From contig CAMDEF010000065.1 of the NCBI GenBank assembly GCA_945895265.1, positions 1 to 16,158 of the forward strand: a stretch of 16,158 bases of DNA. The letters are read 5' to 3'. Under the pieces are notes generated by a model, which saw only the letters and a list, made by a program, of their open reading frames with translations, had not been told where the DNA came from and ran no database searches. Below, piece after piece: positions 1 through 7,191 of this stretch (its first letter is position 1; each line of letters starts with the position of its first letter). The stretch is from Bordetella parapertussis (GTDB lineage Bacteria; Pseudomonadota; Gammaproteobacteria; Burkholderiales; Burkholderiaceae_B). The translations under genes were made by a program, and so were the position numbers.

Positions 1-125
1 TGTGTTGGGCGCACTACTGGACGTGGTAAAAAATCAACCAGCAGCAAACCCCTCATCCCGACAAAAGATATCTGGCTCTATCCTCTTCAGAAAAATTTTG
101 CCGCCGCACTCTGTCAATAGACAAT
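1..125. other. Left edge, no gene assigned
   Basis: No gene is supported here. The plus-strand frame beginning with a GTG at base 2 runs open through this stretch and into the receptor gene in a different frame, but its translation is not recognisable. On the minus strand a short open stretch starts with an ATG at 56 and runs off the left edge; its few codons are not enough to identify it. This stretch should hold the promoter and the true start of the first receptor gene, but neither a clear promoter nor a clear ribosome binding site is visible. Confidence 0.4.
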
Positions 126-1109
126 ATGGGTTTACCGAATATTTACAACTCGGGTGCGCTGCTGAGCTTTGCCTCGAGTGGGCAGCAGGCGCTTGCACAA
201 ACGCAAGCACAAGACTACCCCTCCCGCCCAGTCAAAATCATTGTCCCTTTCGCAGCCGGTGGCCCAGCCGACAACTACGCGCGTTTTATGGGGCAACAAT
301 TACAGACTGCGCTCGGACAAAACTTTATTGTTGAAAACAAACCAGGGGCCGGCTCGATTATTGGCACTGACTTTGTCGCTAAAGCCGCGGCAGATGGCTA
401 TACGCTCCTAATGATGTCCAATGCACAAACAGTGAACGAATCGCTAGTGGCCAAAAAGCCTTACTCTCTCTTAAAAGATTTTGTTGGGATTGCACCGATT
501 AATTATTCAGATTTACTCTTGGTCGTACATCCGCGTGTTGCCGCAAAAAATCTTGCTGAGCTCATCGCGTTAGCCAAGGCTCAACCAGGCAAACTCAATT
601 ATGCCTCGTCGGGTACTGGTACCCCTTATCACATGGCCGGTGAACTGTTCAAAGCGATGGCCGGCATTGAGATCACTCATGTACCCTATAAAGGGAGCTC
701 AGGTGCCCGTACTGATCTCTTGGGCGGGCAAGTGGACTTCATGTTTGATGCTGTCACAACAATGACAGATTACGCACGCGCCGGAACAGTTCGCGGCCTT
801 GCAACCACTGGCACCCTGCGCTCTGACATTTTGCCTAATGTTCCAACGATGTCTGAAGCGGGAGTGGCGGGTTACGAGACCACGATTTGGCTGGGCTTGA
901 TGGCGCCGAAGGGCACGCCTGTTGCAATTATTAATCAGTTAAATTCTGCGGTGACGGCCATTGTGACTCGACCAGAGATCAAAAAACAATGGGCCGAAAA
1001 AGGTGCAATGCCGCTCAGCATGTCGCCGCTTGAGTTTCAAATCTATCTTGAGCGCGATGTGATCAAGTGGGCCAAAATTGTGAAGCTGTCTGGTGCAAAG
1101 GCTGAGTAA
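126..1109 (+). CDS. Bug/TctC-family tripartite tricarboxylate transporter receptor, doubtful N-terminus
   Basis: Periplasmic solute receptor of the Bug (TctC) family, which hands small, usually carboxylated solutes to TctA/TctB permeases. The family core is complete: a YPSRPVKIIVPFAAGG stretch (residues 31-46), a GAG turn in NKPGAGSIIG (71-80), DGYTLL (90-95), and a second-domain block from NYASSGTG (about 158) through HVPYKG to LLGGQVDFMFD (208). The odd part is the start. The only start codon in frame after the stop at 27-29 is ATG 126. It has no convincing Shine-Dalgarno, and it gives a leader (MGLPNIYNSGALLSFASS) with no Lys or Arg and a short hydrophobic core, although AQTQAQDYPSRP looks like a normal cleavage region. 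A frameshift in the leader is possible. No TctA or TctB lies nearby. The next gene follows after 22 bases and is probably co-transcribed. Substrate unknown. Confidence 0.85.
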   Translation: MGLPNIYNSGALLSFASSGQQALAQTQAQDYPSRPVKIIVPFAAGGPADNYARFMGQQLQTALGQNFIVENKPGAGSIIGTDFVAKAAADGYTLLMMSNAQTVNESLVAKKPYSLLKDFVGIAPINYSDLLLVVHPRVAAKNLAELIALAKAQPGKLNYASSGTGTPYHMAGELFKAMAGIEITHVPYKGSSGARTDLLGGQVDFMFDAVTTMTDYARAGTVRGLATTGTLRSDILPNVPTMSEAGVAGYETTIWLGLMAPKGTPVAIINQLNSAVTAIVTRPEIKKQWAEKGAMPLSMSPLEFQIYLERDVIKWAKIVKLSGAKAE

Positions 1110-1131
1110 CTAAAAACTTGAGCGAAACATC

Positions 1132-1830
1132 ATGTTGATTTTAAAAATACTCAGCGGCGGCGCCGCCGCCTCGGCCGTCAAAGGCATTCAAACAGCCTTT
1201 GAAACAGACAATCGCTGCACCATCGAAGGTAGGTTTAGCGCGGTAGGTGAAATGCGCGATGCGTTACTCAACGGCGCCCCCTGCGATGTTGTGATTTTGA
1301 CCCGAGCGATCATCGAACAATTAATTGCTTCCGGTCATGTACGTGCCGGCAGCGCGCAATCCTTGGGCAAAGTGCAAACTGGGATCGCAATCAAGCAAGG
1401 CGAACCAGCACCGCAGGTCGATTCGCCAAAGACCTTAGCCCAGGCGTTTCGTCATGCAACAGCCATCTATTGCCCCGATACCAAAAAATCGACCGCAGGA
1501 ATTCACTTCATGCGAGTCTTAACTGAGCTAGGCCTTGAACAAGACGTCAACAGTAAGCTACGCGAATTTGCAAATGGCGCAACGGCCATGCAAGCAATGG
1601 CACAGTGCACTGAGCCCCATTTAATAGGCTGCACACAGACTACTGAAATCAATTACACCGATGGCGTAGTGTTAGTCGCAAACTTGCCCAAAGCATTTGA
1701 GCTGGCAACCGACTACACACTTGGCATTTGCACCCAAACCACGCAACCTGTTTTAGCGCAAACGCTCGCAGCGTGGCTAACGGGGGTTCAATCTGAGCAA
1801 GTGCGCCGACACGGTGGCTTTGAGTTTTAG
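1132..1830 (+). CDS. ModA-like substrate-binding protein without signal peptide
   Basis: Type 2 periplasmic-binding-protein fold related to the molybdate-binding protein ModA. Recognisable elements are LKILSGGAAASAVKGI at the N-terminus (first strand and ligand loop), EGRFSAVGEMRDALLNGAP followed by DVVILTRAII (about 32-61), STAGIHF (120-126), FANGATAMQAMAQ (146-158) and IGCTQTTEI (165-173), matching the IGCTQ(V/T)TEI signature of ModA-like proteins. The mature-type sequence begins at residue 2, and a stop codon at 1111-1113 in the same frame rules out an upstream leader, so the protein should stay in the cytoplasm. Six cysteines (29, 51, 114, 159, 167, 200) are compatible with a reducing compartment. 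There is no ModB or ModC. It follows the Bug receptor by 22 bases. The fold assignment is confident; ligand and role (intracellular sensor, carrier or enzyme) are unknown, and 'molybdate' should not be assumed. Confidence 0.8.
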   Translation: MLILKILSGGAAASAVKGIQTAFETDNRCTIEGRFSAVGEMRDALLNGAPCDVVILTRAIIEQLIASGHVRAGSAQSLGKVQTGIAIKQGEPAPQVDSPKTLAQAFRHATAIYCPDTKKSTAGIHFMRVLTELGLEQDVNSKLREFANGATAMQAMAQCTEPHLIGCTQTTEINYTDGVVLVANLPKAFELATDYTLGICTQTTQPVLAQTLAAWLTGVQSEQVRRHGGFEF

Positions 1831-1935
1831 AGGAACAACAAACCACCAAAGGTTTGCCTCGCACAACATCACCAGGCCCTCACAGGCAAGACAATCGGGC
1901 GACTCAAGGTAGTCAAACGAATCACGCGGATCAGA

Positions 1936-2919
1936 TTAATCAAGTTTTCCAATTTTTTGCACCAACGTTTTCATCGCTGCGGCATCGGCGGTAACGTAGG
2001 CGCTGAACTCGCTCGCGTCTTGGTACTGCATCACGGTACCGGCAGCAACCAAGGCTTGTTGAGTCGCAGCATCGTTGGCCGCAAAACGCGCAGCGTCACG
2101 CAGCTTTTGTACGATTGGCTCGGGGACGTCGGCTGGCACAAACAGCCCTGCCCACTGCGCATATACAATCGGCACACCGAGCGAGGTCAGGCTCGGCACG
2201 GCTGGTAAGGCGGCAAGTGTCCCAGCACCCCAATGGGCTAACGCACGTAATTTGCCCCCTTGGATATGCTGCACGACACTGGCGGGCCCCGTCGATAACA
2301 CTTCGATCTGCCCCCCTAAGAGCGCCGCCACGGCAGGGCCTGCGCCGGTATAAGGGACATGCAACATAGTGGTATCGGTTGCGACCTTTAGCTGTTCAAT
2401 AGGAATATGCATTGAGCCATAGTTGCCCGAAGAGCCAAAAGACACTTTCGCTGGGTTGGCTTTGACGTAAGTGATAAAGTCAGCGTAGGTTTTCCAGGGG
2501 CTATCGGCCCGAACGACCAATACCGTCGGATCAGCGGCAAAGCGCGCGATCGCCTTGAGTTGACTCAACTGATACATTGGCGCGCGGTTGAGCACTTTGT
2601 CAGCCTCTGGGATCACCACGAAGGATGACAACGCAAATAACACTTGATAGCCATTGGGTTCAGCACGGGCCACCTGTGCCATACCAATGCCGCCGCCCGC
2701 GCCAGCTTTATTCTCAATCACCAACGATTGGTTCAAAAACTGACCCATCGCGCGCGCAACCGGGCGCGCCACAATGTCGGCCACGCCACCAGGCGGAAAC
2801 GGCACCACCACGCTCACGGGGCGACTCGGGTAAGACTCTTGAGCGCCGACAGGCATGCCAAGAGCGAATAAAAAACCAACCGAACACAGAAAACCTAAGG
2901 TTTTGAGCAGCTTACGCAA
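1936..2919 (-). CDS. Bug/TctC-family receptor, TTG start
   Basis: Second periplasmic receptor of the tripartite tricarboxylate transporter type. The reading frame extends upstream to an ATG at 2985, but the better start is TTG 2919. A GGAGG box sits five bases upstream of it, and translation from there gives a textbook signal peptide, MRKLLKTLGFLCSVGFLFAL, with cleavage near VGA|QES (about residue 26). That makes a 327-residue precursor, normal for the family. Core motifs: YPSRPVSVVVPFPPGG (30-45), KAGAGGGIG (71-79), FGSSGNYGSMHIP (161-173), HVPYTGAGPAVAALLGGQIEV (188-208). No TctA/TctB is adjacent. The gene is divergent from the ketopantoate-reductase-like gene, with 97 bases between the two starts, and convergent with the ModA-like gene. 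Ligand unknown; probably an organic acid or a related solute. Confidence 0.9.
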   Translation of the reverse strand: MRKLLKTLGFLCSVGFLFALGMPVGAQESYPSRPVSVVVPFPPGGVADIVARPVARAMGQFLNQSLVIENKAGAGGGIGMAQVARAEPNGYQVLFALSSFVVIPEADKVLNRAPMYQLSQLKAIARFAADPTVLVVRADSPWKTYADFITYVKANPAKVSFGSSGNYGSMHIPIEQLKVATDTTMLHVPYTGAGPAVAALLGGQIEVLSTGPASVVQHIQGGKLRALAHWGAGTLAALPAVPSLTSLGVPIVYAQWAGLFVPADVPEPIVQKLRDAARFAANDAATQQALVAAGTVMQYQDASEFSAYVTADAAAMKTLVQKIGKLD

Positions 2920-2924
2920 ATCAG

Positions 2925-2929
2925 CCTCC
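2925..2929 (-). promoter_or_regulatory. Ribosome binding site deciding the TTG start of the second Bug receptor
   Basis: GGAGG on the minus strand, five bases before TTG 2919. It is a perfect Shine-Dalgarno core, and no comparable site precedes the upstream in-frame ATG at 2985. The leader peptide read from the TTG supports the choice. Confidence 0.8.
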
Positions 2930-3003
2930 AGAATTGTATTTTTTATGTAATGATGTACTTCGGGTATTCGCTGATCATAAACCAACCATACAACTAAACA
3001 CTC
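2930..3003. promoter_or_regulatory. Divergent promoter region between Bug receptor and reductase
   Basis: The gap between the two divergent starts must hold promoters for both genes. It is AT-rich (a run of T around 2938-2944 and TATGTAATGATG following it), but no pair of good -35 and -10 boxes stands out on either strand. Confidence 0.4.
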
Positions 3004-3016
3004 AGGAAGATAGCAA

Positions 3017-3931
3017 GTGAAAACTCTAATTTTAGGCGCAGGTGGCGTAGGCGGTTATTTTGGGGCACGACTGATTCAGGCCGGCGCTGATGTGACCTAC
3101 CTGCTGCGCGATAAGCGTCACGCAAAGATTCAGGCCGAAGGCCTTGTGATTGAGACCCCAAAAGAGACGTTTACCGTACAACCTAAAGCCATTACTCGCG
3201 ACCAACTGAAGCCTGAATATGATTTGATTGTGCTGGCACCAAAGTCGTTTGATTTTGAAGATGCCCTCGCCTCGCTTGAAGGCGCAAGCGCCAAAGGTGT
3301 ATTTTTACCCTTCTTAAACGGCCTGGATCACATTCAACAACTGGATGCCAAATTTGGCAAAGACCGCGTCATGGGCGGCGTAGCGCAGATCGCCGCGACC
3401 ATTTCGTCAACCGGTGCAGTCAAGCAACTCACCGACCTGCACATGCTAACCGTCGGTCACCGCTCGACTGCACACGAGCAAATTGCAAGAGACTTTTATG
3501 CCTTGTGCGAGAACGCCGGCTTCGATCGTTTGTATAGCGAAAATATTGAACAATCGTTATGGGATAAATGGGTGTTTTTGGCAAGCTTGGCAGGCATGAC
3601 AACCCTTTGCCGCGGCCACGTCGGTAAAATTTCGGCCGCACCTTGGGGAATCGAAAGCACCACCAGCCTCTATGCCGAGAGCTGTGCAATCGCAGCAGCG
3701 AATGGTTTCCCAACCAAGGACAGCGCTCAAAAGCGTTCACTCGACATGCTGACCAACGTGAAATCAAGCTTCGCAGCATCCATGCTCAGGGATCTGACGC
3801 AAGGCAATATGACCGAGCACGAGCATATTTTGGGACAGCTGATTCAACGTGGCGTGAGCAAAGGCGTTGCCTGCCCCTTGCTCAAACTTGCGCATACCCA
3901 TCTAGTCGTCGAGCAAGATAAAAGCAAGTAG
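3017..3931 (+). CDS. Ketopantoate reductase family protein (PanE/ApbA-like)
   Basis: NAD(P)H-dependent reductase of the 2-dehydropantoate 2-reductase family, which reduces 2-oxo acids to 2-hydroxy acids in the cytoplasm. The N-terminal Rossmann motif is ILGAGGVGGYFGA (5-17). Residues matching the known E. coli PanE active site are K76 (LAPKSF), N101 (PFLNGLDH), K184 (LWDKWVF, general acid), S255 (AASMLRDL) and E267 (NMTEHEH). Length of 304 is normal. The start is GTG 3017, with AGGAAG (3004-3009) seven bases upstream. Pantothenate synthesis is the classical role, but Burkholderiales carry many paralogues of unknown substrate beside Bug receptors. With a Bug receptor divergent to it and no pan genes near, it may act on an imported oxo acid. 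Family certain, substrate not. Confidence 0.88.
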   Translation: MKTLILGAGGVGGYFGARLIQAGADVTYLLRDKRHAKIQAEGLVIETPKETFTVQPKAITRDQLKPEYDLIVLAPKSFDFEDALASLEGASAKGVFLPFLNGLDHIQQLDAKFGKDRVMGGVAQIAATISSTGAVKQLTDLHMLTVGHRSTAHEQIARDFYALCENAGFDRLYSENIEQSLWDKWVFLASLAGMTTLCRGHVGKISAAPWGIESTTSLYAESCAIAAANGFPTKDSAQKRSLDMLTNVKSSFAASMLRDLTQGNMTEHEHILGQLIQRGVSKGVACPLLKLAHTHLVVEQDKSK

Positions 3932-3948
3932 GTCGACTTAGGCGAGAC

Positions 3949-3971
3949 TCCCCCAGCACTGCTCTGGGGGA
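3949..3971 (+). terminator. Possible terminator hairpin after the reductase gene
   Basis: TCCCCCAG at 3949-3956 pairs perfectly with CTGGGGGA at 3964-3971 around a seven-base loop, 17 bases after the stop codon. The stem is strong and GC-rich, but no run of T follows, so it may be a weak intrinsic terminator or an RNA-stabilising hairpin. Confidence 0.5.
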
Positions 3972-4178
3972 TGACATTCTTGACTGCTGCAACGCCGCAT
4001 AAAGTACTAACTCACGCGATATCTTTGTTGGTACGGCTCAAGACGCGTTCTCTCCTGTCAACGTCGTCGGCTTCACGCAGTAAAAAACGTTTCAAAAAAT
4101 ATCAAGCTCTGCTATAAACGATAGCAATCAAATTTAAAAAAACAATGCCGTTCGACAAAATCACTGTCGCAACGCTAC
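3972..4178 (+). promoter_or_regulatory. Leader region of the VOC-TRAP operon
   Basis: Gap upstream of the five-gene operon. The best promoter-like element is TATAAA at 4113-4118, with a poor -35 candidate (TTTCAA, 4090-4095) 17 bases before it. Sequence from about 4081 is AT-rich. An ATG at 4145 is in frame with the downstream gene but has no ribosome binding site. No riboswitch-like structure was recognised. Confidence 0.35.
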
Positions 4179-4183
4179 AGGAG
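4179..4183 (+). promoter_or_regulatory. Ribosome binding site for GTG 4190
   Basis: AGGAG lies six bases before GTG 4190, ideal spacing, whereas the in-frame ATG at 4145 has only AT-rich sequence upstream. It moves the start of the VOC gene 45 bases downstream of the longest frame. Confidence 0.75.
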
Positions 4184-4189
4184 ACAAAC

Positions 4190-4750
4190 GTGATTGAAAA
4201 TATCTTTGGCCAACCCTTGGGCGGCATTGTGCAGGTCGCTTACGTCGTGGAAGACTTGCAAAAATCGATCACTGAATTTAGTGAAAAATTTAATATCGGC
4301 CCTTGGTTCTATTCAAATGGTTATACGCTCAAAGAGGCCTATTACCGTGGCGAACCGACCGATATGCGGATGGGCTTGGCCTTGAGTTTCTCAGGCAATA
4401 TGTGTTTTGAAGTGATTCAGCCGCTTGATGATAAGCCTTCTGTGTATTGGGATGTCATCAAGAAAAAGGGCTACGGTTTTCATCATCTCGGCATGGCAAC
4501 CACTCAGTATGAAGTGGATGTCGCCCGCTACAAGAAAATGGGCTATGTGTTGGCGTTTGAAGGTTTAACGCCACGCGGCATCCGGTTTGCGTACTTTGAC
4601 ACAACGGGTGACCTACCAGGCATGCTTGAACTGATCGAGTACAACGACACTCAATTAAAATTTTTGTCTTTAATGCAGCAAGCTTCGGTGAACTGGGATG
4701 GCAAAGACCCGTCTAGAAAAATCGAAATTATTACCAGTCAATTAACCTAA
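4190..4750 (+). CDS. VOC (glyoxalase/bleomycin-resistance fold) protein
   Basis: Vicinal-oxygen-chelate fold, a cytoplasmic metalloenzyme family that includes glyoxalase I, methylmalonyl-CoA epimerase and ring-cleavage dioxygenases. Two beta-alpha-beta-beta-beta units can be traced: GGIVQVAYVVEDLQ to MCFEVIQP, and GFHHLGMATT to MLELIEY. Counting from GTG 4190 (186 residues), likely metal ligands are Q15, E74, H98 or H99, and E147. A Gln replaces the usual first His, and a Glu sits where methylmalonyl-CoA epimerase has Gln. The start is chosen by the AGGAG box; the alternative ATG 4145 would add 15 residues without homology. It is the first gene of the TRAP operon, 40 bases before dctP, so it probably acts on the imported compound, perhaps as an epimerase, isomerase or lyase. 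The reaction is unknown. Confidence 0.82.
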   Translation: MIENIFGQPLGGIVQVAYVVEDLQKSITEFSEKFNIGPWFYSNGYTLKEAYYRGEPTDMRMGLALSFSGNMCFEVIQPLDDKPSVYWDVIKKKGYGFHHLGMATTQYEVDVARYKKMGYVLAFEGLTPRGIRFAYFDTTGDLPGMLELIEYNDTQLKFLSLMQQASVNWDGKDPSRKIEIITSQLT

Positions 4751-4780
4751 TAACGACTCGCTGAAGTCGTATCGATAAAT

Positions 4781-4785
4781 GGAGA
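4781..4785 (+). promoter_or_regulatory. Ribosome binding site for the TRAP receptor gene
   Basis: GGAGA lies five bases before ATG 4791. Three in-frame ATG codons occur at 4779, 4788 and 4791. The first precedes or overlaps the box and the second is only two bases from it, so 4791 is the best start. Confidence 0.65.
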
Positions 4786-4790
4786 CAATG

Positions 4791-5846
4791 ATGCAGACAA
4801 TAATCAAAAAGCAGCTAAAAAACTGGGCACTATCCTGTGCGAGCTTGCTCGCGTTAACGTGTATCGCGCCTGCAAACGCACAAACCCTAGAGTTCGCCTC
4901 AGTATTTCCTGAGTCAGATTTCTCTTCGCTTTCGGTCAAGCACTGGACAGAAGGCGTCACAAAAGCTACCGATGGCCGCATTAAGTTTCGCATTCATTGG
5001 TCCGGCAGCTTAGTGGGTAACAAAATGGTCGATGCCATGCGCGATGGCGTGGTTGACGCAGCCTTATCGTTTACCCCCTATGTGTCGGGTGAAATCATTG
5101 ATCTGGCTGGGTTTGATGTTCCCTTCAGTTTTCCGCTCGACCCTAAAGGCCTTGGTGCCTTCAATCGCGAGATCTTGCCTCTTGTCGATAAGGTCTACGA
5201 AAAAAGAGGCTCGCGTGCCGTCTCGGCACCACCCGCGTTGTTACCTGACCCAGTCACGTGCAGAGATCGGTTCTTAAGCGGTCCTGAGCAATGGAAAGGC
5301 GTCAAGCTTCGCACGGCGGGTCGCTGGCAGGCCGAGACAATCAAGCGCTGGGGCGGGAGCCCTGTCGTATTCGCTCCTGCAGAGCTATATAACGCACTCG
5401 ATCTGGGCACAGTGAACTGCACGCTCATGATTTACAGCGGCATATTGTCTTTAAAGTTGTATGAACCCGCAAAATTCATTACTCGTGTTGATCATTCAAT
5501 CGCGTTTGCAACGATCAACATCAGCAACGACCGCTGGAAGCGCCTGTCTGAAGCAGATCGTGCAATCATGCTAAAAGTCGGCCAAGAGACGATGGACTGG
5601 GGACTCATTGCCTACTCACAGGGTTACGAGCAAACGATGAAAACTCTTGGGGAACGCGGTGCGAAATTCTGCGTACCTAAACAAGCAGAATTTGATCGCT
5701 TAGTTGCCGCCGCGACGGATGTCTTCGACAAAGAGATTTCTCCTAAAACGAGCGCAGACGGTAATCGCATTATTGAAGTCATCAAACGCTATCGTCCCCA
5801 AGTGTTAGCTCGACCACAAGTCGGCGATGTTTCTGAATGCCCGTAA
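4791..5846 (+). CDS. TRAP transporter solute receptor (DctP family)
   Basis: Periplasmic receptor of a tripartite ATP-independent periplasmic transporter, which captures organic acids for sodium-driven import through DctQ and DctM. Read from ATG 4791 it has 351 residues: signal peptide MQTIIKKQLKNWALSCASLLALTC with cleavage near ANA|Q (30). After it come the first domain (LEFASVFPESDFSSLSVKHW, then MVDAMRDGVVDAAL) and the binding segment GVKLRTAGRWQAETIKRWGG (170-189). R174 fits the family's conserved carboxylate-binding Arg, and AELYNALDLGTVNC (197-210) follows as in the DctP pattern. Unusually there are several Cys in the mature part (157, 210, in GAKFCVP and near the C-terminus SECP), which could form disulfides in the periplasm. 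It belongs to the same operon as the VOC, dehydrogenase and permease genes. Ligand unknown, probably a monocarboxylate or aromatic or hydroxy acid. Confidence 0.9.
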   Translation: MQTIIKKQLKNWALSCASLLALTCIAPANAQTLEFASVFPESDFSSLSVKHWTEGVTKATDGRIKFRIHWSGSLVGNKMVDAMRDGVVDAALSFTPYVSGEIIDLAGFDVPFSFPLDPKGLGAFNREILPLVDKVYEKRGSRAVSAPPALLPDPVTCRDRFLSGPEQWKGVKLRTAGRWQAETIKRWGGSPVVFAPAELYNALDLGTVNCTLMIYSGILSLKLYEPAKFITRVDHSIAFATINISNDRWKRLSEADRAIMLKVGQETMDWGLIAYSQGYEQTMKTLGERGAKFCVPKQAEFDRLVAAATDVFDKEISPKTSADGNRIIEVIKRYRPQVLARPQVGDVSECP

Positions 5847-5871
5847 GATAAAACTTAACAGGCGTTTAAAC

Positions 5872-6633
5872 ATGACTCAAACAAAACAACGACCCGTCAT
5901 CGTGACGGGCGGGAGCCGAGGCATTGGGGCAGAAATTGTGCGACTGCTTGCTGCGCGCAAGATACCGGTTTGCTTTAACTACACAAGCCGCATCACCGAG
6001 GCCCAACTGCTAGCGCGTGAACTCGAGGAGCAAGGTCAGGTGTTTTGCATGGTGCAGGCCGACGTCTCAGAGCCGTCCTCGGTATTGAGTCTGTTTGAGG
6101 CATGCGATGCAAAGTTTGGTGCGCTGGGTGGTTTAGTCAACAATGCGGGATTTGTTGGTAAAGCCGGCAGACGCATCGACACGTTAGACATCGACACTCT
6201 GCGTAAAACTTTTGACATCAACGTCATTGGCCCCATACTCTGCGCCCAGCAAGCACTCAAACGCCTCTCGACCAAGCATGGCGGTGGCGGAGGACGAATT
6301 ATTAATGTGTCCTCGATTGCAAGTCGAACCGGCAGCCCGAACGACTGGGTTGACTATGCTGCATCGAAAGCCGCCTTGAATACCTTCACTTTGGGCTTGG
6401 CGCGCGAGGTCGCGAAGGAAGGGGTCCAAGTCACAGGAGTTGCCCCGGGCGGCGTAGCGACCAACTTACACGCCATTGCCGGTGCACCCGAACGGATAGA
6501 CCGCCTGGCTCAGGTGACGCCGATTGGTCGTGCCGCAGAGGCAAAAGAGATCGCTGAGGTCGTGATTTGGGCGCTACTCGACGCCCCAGACTACGTCACC
6601 GGCACCACCATTGACGTTGCGGGAGGCTTATGA
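5872..6633 (+). CDS. Short-chain dehydrogenase/reductase (SDR)
   Basis: Classical SDR, a cytoplasmic NAD(P)-dependent oxidoreductase interconverting an alcohol and a carbonyl. Read from ATG 5872 it has 253 residues, the normal length. Motifs are TGGSRGIG (12-19, cofactor loop), NNAG (90-93), INV/NVSS with S148, DYAASK with catalytic Y162 and K166, APGGVATNL (191-199), and the FabG-like end YVTGTTIDVAGGL. The longer frame from ATG 5827 would overlap the TRAP receptor gene and add a 15-residue basic tail unlike the family, so it was rejected. An AGG (5860-5862) lies nine bases before the chosen start. The gene sits between the TRAP receptor and permease genes, and its stop overlaps the next start by four bases (ATGA), so expression should be coupled. 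It probably oxidises or reduces the imported compound. Confidence 0.92.
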   Translation: MTQTKQRPVIVTGGSRGIGAEIVRLLAARKIPVCFNYTSRITEAQLLARELEEQGQVFCMVQADVSEPSSVLSLFEACDAKFGALGGLVNNAGFVGKAGRRIDTLDIDTLRKTFDINVIGPILCAQQALKRLSTKHGGGGGRIINVSSIASRTGSPNDWVDYAASKAALNTFTLGLAREVAKEGVQVTGVAPGGVATNLHAIAGAPERIDRLAQVTPIGRAAEAKEIAEVVIWALLDAPDYVTGTTIDVAGGL

Positions 6634-7160
6634 GTACTCAGCAAGTATTTTGGTCGCAATTTAGAGATCGAGTCTTTCGTCTGAATCACTTTCTGGCGAC
6701 GATAGCGGGATGGTTAGTATTACTCATCACCTTAATTGGTTGTTACGGAGTCTATACACGCTACGTGCTGGGTACGCCAGACACCTGGTCTTATCCAGTC
6801 TGCGCCTATCTTCTTTGCTTTGTTGTATTTTTTGCAACGAGCCACGCGCTGCAAGAAGGTATTCACGTGCGAATTGATCTCTTACAAGAATGGTTTCCAG
6901 GCAAGGCCACGCGTATCGCCACGACAATCGGCGACATTCTCACCACACTTTTTTTAAGTCTTTTTTTCTATCAGGTCTGGAAAGTTTTTTTTGAAAGTTA
7001 TTCAACCGGGCGCATCGATGAAACTGAATTAGCCTGGCCGGTCGCCCTCGTTCAGTGGTCAATGCCTTTTGGTGCGGGCTTGATGTTTATTACTCAGTTA
7101 CTCGTGATTGCAGCGCGCTTCATCGACGGACGCGAACTCCCTCATCAAGATAACTGGTAA
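6630..7160 (+). CDS. TRAP transporter small permease (DctQ family)
   Basis: Small inner-membrane subunit of the TRAP transporter, needed with DctM for transport. It has 176 residues with four predicted membrane segments (about 22-44, 54-72, 98-118 and 138-161), as expected. The family hallmark between helices 1 and 2 is present: RYVLGTPDTWSYPVCAYLLC followed by FFATSHALQEGIHVRIDLL, and PFGAGLMFITQLL lies in the last helix. The start ATG overlaps the SDR stop (ATGA), with GGGAGG (6621-6626) just upstream inside the SDR gene, so translation is coupled. The DctM gene follows after 31 bases. Confidence 0.92.
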   Translation: MSTQQVFWSQFRDRVFRLNHFLATIAGWLVLLITLIGCYGVYTRYVLGTPDTWSYPVCAYLLCFVVFFATSHALQEGIHVRIDLLQEWFPGKATRIATTIGDILTTLFLSLFFYQVWKVFFESYSTGRIDETELAWPVALVQWSMPFGAGLMFITQLLVIAARFIDGRELPHQDNW

Positions 7161-7191
7161 GTCAGTATAGGTACACCATAAAGGATACGCC

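Noticed and set aside
2..334. Open frame starting at the left edge and overlapping the first Bug receptor
   Set aside because: Its translation past about residue 50 is a shadow of the receptor gene and shows no recognisable protein; only a short part was kept as evidence for a possible frameshift.
1132..1830. Calling the ModA-like gene modA
   Set aside because: There is no signal peptide, no modB/modC and no evidence for molybdate; only the fold relation is supported.
1839..1889. Short stems CAAACC/GGTTTG and TTGCCT/AGGCAA between the convergent ModA-like and Bug genes
   Set aside because: Each has only six pairs with no T-run; they are too weak to call a terminator.
2920..2985. N-terminal extension of the second Bug receptor from ATG 2985
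   Set aside because: It has no ribosome binding site and would place 22 hydrophilic residues before the signal peptide; TTG 2919 with GGAGG fits better.
4145..4189. ATG 4145 as start of the VOC gene
   Set aside because: It lacks a Shine-Dalgarno, and the AGGAG box before GTG 4190 lies inside this extension.
5827..5871. ATG 5827 as start of the SDR gene
   Set aside because: It overlaps the TRAP receptor gene, and the added residues are not part of the SDR fold; ATG 5872 gives the normal length.
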